Shown: positions 61,915-64,000 of the stretch, piece by piece | Layout: the number at the start of each line of letters is the position of its first letter | Position numbering within the stretch: the stretch's first letter is position 1 | Assembly: GCA_965228435.1 (NCBI GenBank) | Contig: OZ245818.1 | Coordinates: forward strand, 4,898,001 to 4,962,000 | Origin: Hoeflea_A sp965228435 | GTDB lineage: Bacteria > Pseudomonadota > Alphaproteobacteria > Rhizobiales > Rhizobiaceae | Reading direction: 5' to 3' | Length of the DNA stretch: 64,000 nucleotides | The notes under the pieces: generated by a model | The model's input: only the letters and a program-made list of their open reading frames with translations | Told to the model about the DNA's origin: nothing | Databases searched by the model: none | Program-made: the position numbers and the translations under genes

Positions 61915-62901
61915 CTACCTCCGTCTCACGCCGAACAGCGTGCGCACCCGCATGCGCTGGGGCAATGGCCCGATCAGCGATGCCGCGGCGGCGGTTTTCG
62001 GCCGGGGACGGGGCCGCTCCACAGGCTCGGGCGGCTTGGCTTCCGGCGCAGGTCGCTCGGTCCGGACCACCTGTGGGGCCGGTTCGGTCTTTTCGATAAT
62101 GATGGTTTCCGGTTCGGGAGATGGCGGCGGCGGTGGGGCCGGAAGCGGCGGCGGCTCGACTGTGTGCGGCGCTTCTGCGGCGATCGAAGCCTGCTGCCGC
62201 TCGGCTGGGTGTGGGGGAGAAGCCGCTGAAGCGGAAGGCTGAGTCGACTCCGGCACGGGACGGTTCTGGATATGGGGACCACGCTCTTTCACCGGCCGGA
62301 ATTCCGGAACAGCCGGTCGGGCTGTTTCCGGCAGGGGTCCCGGAGTCGGCGGGGCCGGAGAGGTTGGCTGTAAAGGCGCTTCGGCCGGCGGTTGCGGATA
62401 GTCGATATCGAGACGACGGAGAGGATGTTCCACGGGTGCCGGCGCCGGCTGCATTTCGACGGAATCGGCTTCCGGTGCAGTGGATTGAGCGGTTTCGCTG
62501 GTTTCTGTCGAGGTGGACAACGGCGCCGCAGGACCATCCGTCGGGGCTGCCTCACGAGTCGCTGGCGTGGGCAATGGCCTTTCCTCCGGTCGCCGCGCTT
62601 GCCGATTTGCCGGAGCGATTGCATCGCGTTCCGTAAACGGTTGTGGTCCTGCAAAATCGCGATGTGCAGCCGCTTCGAAACGCGCCTCCGGCGCAGGTGA
62701 ATCGGGATCGCTCGGCTGTCCGGGTGGCGTCATGCCGATCAGACTTGCCAGCGCCGGATCGTGCAGTCGCTGATCAGCCGCAGCGATGGGAGAACGGGAC
62801 GGCATCGCCGGGCGGGCGAGACTCGCATCGCCGCCTGGAGACGCGGTCGGCGCTGAGGCCGGCTGCGAGCGGTTGAGCAATCGCTGAAGATAACCGGTCA
62901 C
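61915..62901 (-). CDS. Pro-rich disordered protein of the eCIS operon
   Basis: 328 residues, low complexity, rich in Pro, Ala, Glu and Ser, with no globular domain visible apart from a short basic C-terminus (GPLPQRMRVRTLFGVRRR). Not recognised. Overlaps the preceding gene by 4 bases, so it is translated as part of the operon. A role as linker, chaperone or length-control protein is possible but unsupported. Confidence 0.7.
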   Translation of the reverse strand: MTGYLQRLLNRSQPASAPTASPGGDASLARPAMPSRSPIAAADQRLHDPALASLIGMTPPGQPSDPDSPAPEARFEAAAHRDFAGPQPFTERDAIAPANRQARRPEERPLPTPATREAAPTDGPAAPLSTSTETSETAQSTAPEADSVEMQPAPAPVEHPLRRLDIDYPQPPAEAPLQPTSPAPPTPGPLPETARPAVPEFRPVKERGPHIQNRPVPESTQPSASAASPPHPAERQQASIAAEAPHTVEPPPLPAPPPPPSPEPETIIIEKTEPAPQVVRTERPAPEAKPPEPVERPRPRPKTAAAASLIGPLPQRMRVRTLFGVRRR

Positions 62902-63653
62902 TGCACTCGCCTCAGGCGTTGTGCGCCGGCCCGTTCGCTTTCAATCAACGCGGCATAGGCGCGGCGATCGGCGCGACTTAGATCGAAGATTTCCTGTTGC
63001 GACCAGCCATATTGCGAGGCCAGCAGATGAGCTTCCCGGATCAGAAAAGGTCGCTCATTGGCGAGTGCCGATACGAGGTAGTCAGCAAGGCTGAACCGGA
63101 CGGTCTGATGGCTATCACAGTGGGGGCACTGGGCTTCGATATCAAAATCGAAAACTGGTGCGGCGCGTTCGAGAAATGTCTCGACACGCTCGGGGTGGGC
63201 CGCTGGTCCGCGGGTAATTCGCGACGGCAGTCGATCGGCTGCCTCTGCCAGGTCGGACAAGCGCGGCGCTCGCACGTCGAAGCCCTCTTCAACGTGCCAC
63301 CAGCCGTCGGCATCCGGGGGTGCCAGGTCTGCAACTTCCCTGTCCTGTTCGTCGGCGATGCGGCGCGGCCACAAATCAAACTCGAATGCATCGCCGCAGG
63401 CCTTGCAGGTCACGCGACACTCCGCGCGATCGCCGTAGAGTTTCTCGTAGATGACCAGAAGAAGCCGGTCAAAGGCTGCGATGGGCCAATCGTCCAATGT
63501 GATGGGCTGGCCACTGACATGGTGCGCAAGCTGCCGGGCGACCTGCATTGCCGCCTGCGGATCTGTCCGATCGAGGCGGTGTTCGGTCCAGCCGTCCAGC
63601 TCCTTCAGGGAGAGGCGGATCGGTTCCGGCAAAGCTGTGTCTATGAGGACCAT
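62898..63653 (-). CDS. Zinc-ribbon protein, possible baseplate-hub assembly chaperone
   Basis: 251 residues with two CxxC knuckles, CKAC (83-86) and CPHC (176-179), which together could bind one zinc. The C-terminal helix (YGWSQQEIFDLSRADRRAYAALIE) is like that of T4-type hub-assembly proteins found after tube genes in CIS loci. The start ATG at 63653 follows the tube gene by 53 bases. Name is tentative. Confidence 0.65.
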   Translation of the reverse strand: MVLIDTALPEPIRLSLKELDGWTEHRLDRTDPQAAMQVARQLAHHVSGQPITLDDWPIAAFDRLLLVIYEKLYGDRAECRVTCKACGDAFEFDLWPRRIADEQDREVADLAPPDADGWWHVEEGFDVRAPRLSDLAEAADRLPSRITRGPAAHPERVETFLERAAPVFDFDIEAQCPHCDSHQTVRFSLADYLVSALANERPFLIREAHLLASQYGWSQQEIFDLSRADRRAYAALIESERAGAQRLRRVQ

Positions 63654-63706
63654 TGGACCACCCGATTGGGAAAAGGGCGACCGGCGGCTTCTTCGCCGCC
63701 GATGCG

Positions 63707-64000
63707 TTAGATTTCAGTCGGTTCGGCAACGCTGTCGTCGCGGATGAAGCCTTCGTGCGTGATGCCCAAGGTCTCAATACCAATCGCGTTGGCGTTGGCG
63801 TCCATTTCCGGCAATGGCTGGTATTCGGACACCCAGCACCGGAAGACCCTCCAGCTCAGCACCTTCTGACCCGACAGGTTGTAGACGCTGATGACGATGT
63901 CCTTGCGGAAATTGCGCAGCGAAACGGCGCCGTCGCCCTGGTAATTGTGGACCAGATTGGCCCACTCCTCGAAATCCGGATCATGCGACAGGCCGCGCTC
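63707..64000 (-). CDS. Tail tube protein (Afp1/5, gp19-like), cut by window end
   Basis: The last 97 codons of a minus-strand gene whose 5' part lies beyond 64,000. Visible residues include NFRKDIVISVYNLSGQKVLSW, RVFRCWVSEYQPLPEMDANANAI and IGIETLGITHEGF, the C-terminal signature of T4 gp19-like tube proteins of CIS particles. It sets the orientation of the locus: tube first, then accessory, ATPase and baseplate genes. Sheath genes are expected further upstream, outside the window. Confidence 0.85.
   Translation of the reverse strand, partial: ERGLSHDPDFEEWANLVHNYQGDGAVSLRNFRKDIVISVYNLSGQKVLSWRVFRCWVSEYQPLPEMDANANAIGIETLGITHEGFIRDDSVAEPTEI

Noticed and set aside
1..64000. tRNA, rRNA, riboswitch or tmRNA genes
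   Set aside because: I looked for cloverleaf-like CCA ends and known conserved RNA motifs by eye and saw none; a covariance-model scan would be needed to exclude small ones.

Overview
The window looks like a chromosomal stretch of a high-GC alphaproteobacterium, most likely in the Rhizobiales/Hyphomicrobiales. The strongest clues are an aglR-aglEFGAK alpha-glucoside locus in the gene order known from Sinorhizobium and Agrobacterium, a glxBCD-glnT (mgsABC-gmaS-like) glutamine/N-methylglutamate cluster, and several XRE-cupin regulators beside catabolic genes. I saw no rRNA, tRNA or CRISPR array. The assignment rests on gene content and recognised protein families, not on a database search.

Layout. 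0-4.3 kb: an acidic protein of unknown function, a two-gene polysaccharide-export ABC transporter (minus strand) and an unknown membrane protein. 4.3-6.8 kb: a scar region with a Cys/Gly/Tyr-rich small gene broken by an in-frame TAA but still followed by a strong terminator, a dead IS5-family transposase carrying a 17-bp tandem duplication, and a DUF2199 gene. 6.8-14.4 kb: the LacI-type regulator AglR, a CAAAGCGCTTTG operator, and the operon for alpha-glucoside uptake (AglE, F, G, K) and hydrolysis (AglA). 14.5-18.9 kb: polysaccharide deacetylase, M20 peptidase, aldo-keto reductase and haloacid-dehalogenase-like genes. 19.0-24.0 kb: an XRE-cupin regulator followed by glxB-glxC-glxD-glnT.

24.0-28.9 kb: a probable oxidative catabolic cluster with divergent arms. 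The minus strand has an AhpD-like protein, an XRE-cupin regulator, a ferredoxin reductase and an M29/NicX-like metalloenzyme; the plus strand has a VanA-like Rieske oxygenase. 29.1-36.1 kb: an amino-acid-type ABC transporter (binding protein, ATPase, permease) and a tightly overlapping minus-strand operon: XRE-cupin regulator, membrane di-iron desaturase/hydroxylase, Rieske ferredoxin, HisC-like aminotransferase and FAD-linked oxidase. This looks like import plus oxidation of an unidentified amino-acid-like compound.

36.4-64 kb: a lysozyme-like secreted protein with five beta-modules sits tail to tail with a long minus-strand operon for an extracellular contractile injection system (eCIS). 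From the window edge downwards the operon encodes a tail tube protein (cut by the edge), two unassigned proteins, DUF4255 (Afp16-like), AAA+ ATPase (Afp15-like), tube/hub adaptor, LysM protein, gpD-like hub, gpV-like spike, PAAR-like tip, gp25, two baseplate-J-type proteins, a tail-protein-I fusion, a 1204-residue beta-helix protein, a PASTA protein and a 1218-residue DUF4157 protein with an HNH-like segment, the best candidate for delivered cargo. The sheath genes are not in the window and are expected beyond 64,000. The least described parts are the distal eCIS cargo/binding module and the desaturase-Rieske-HisC-FAD operon.
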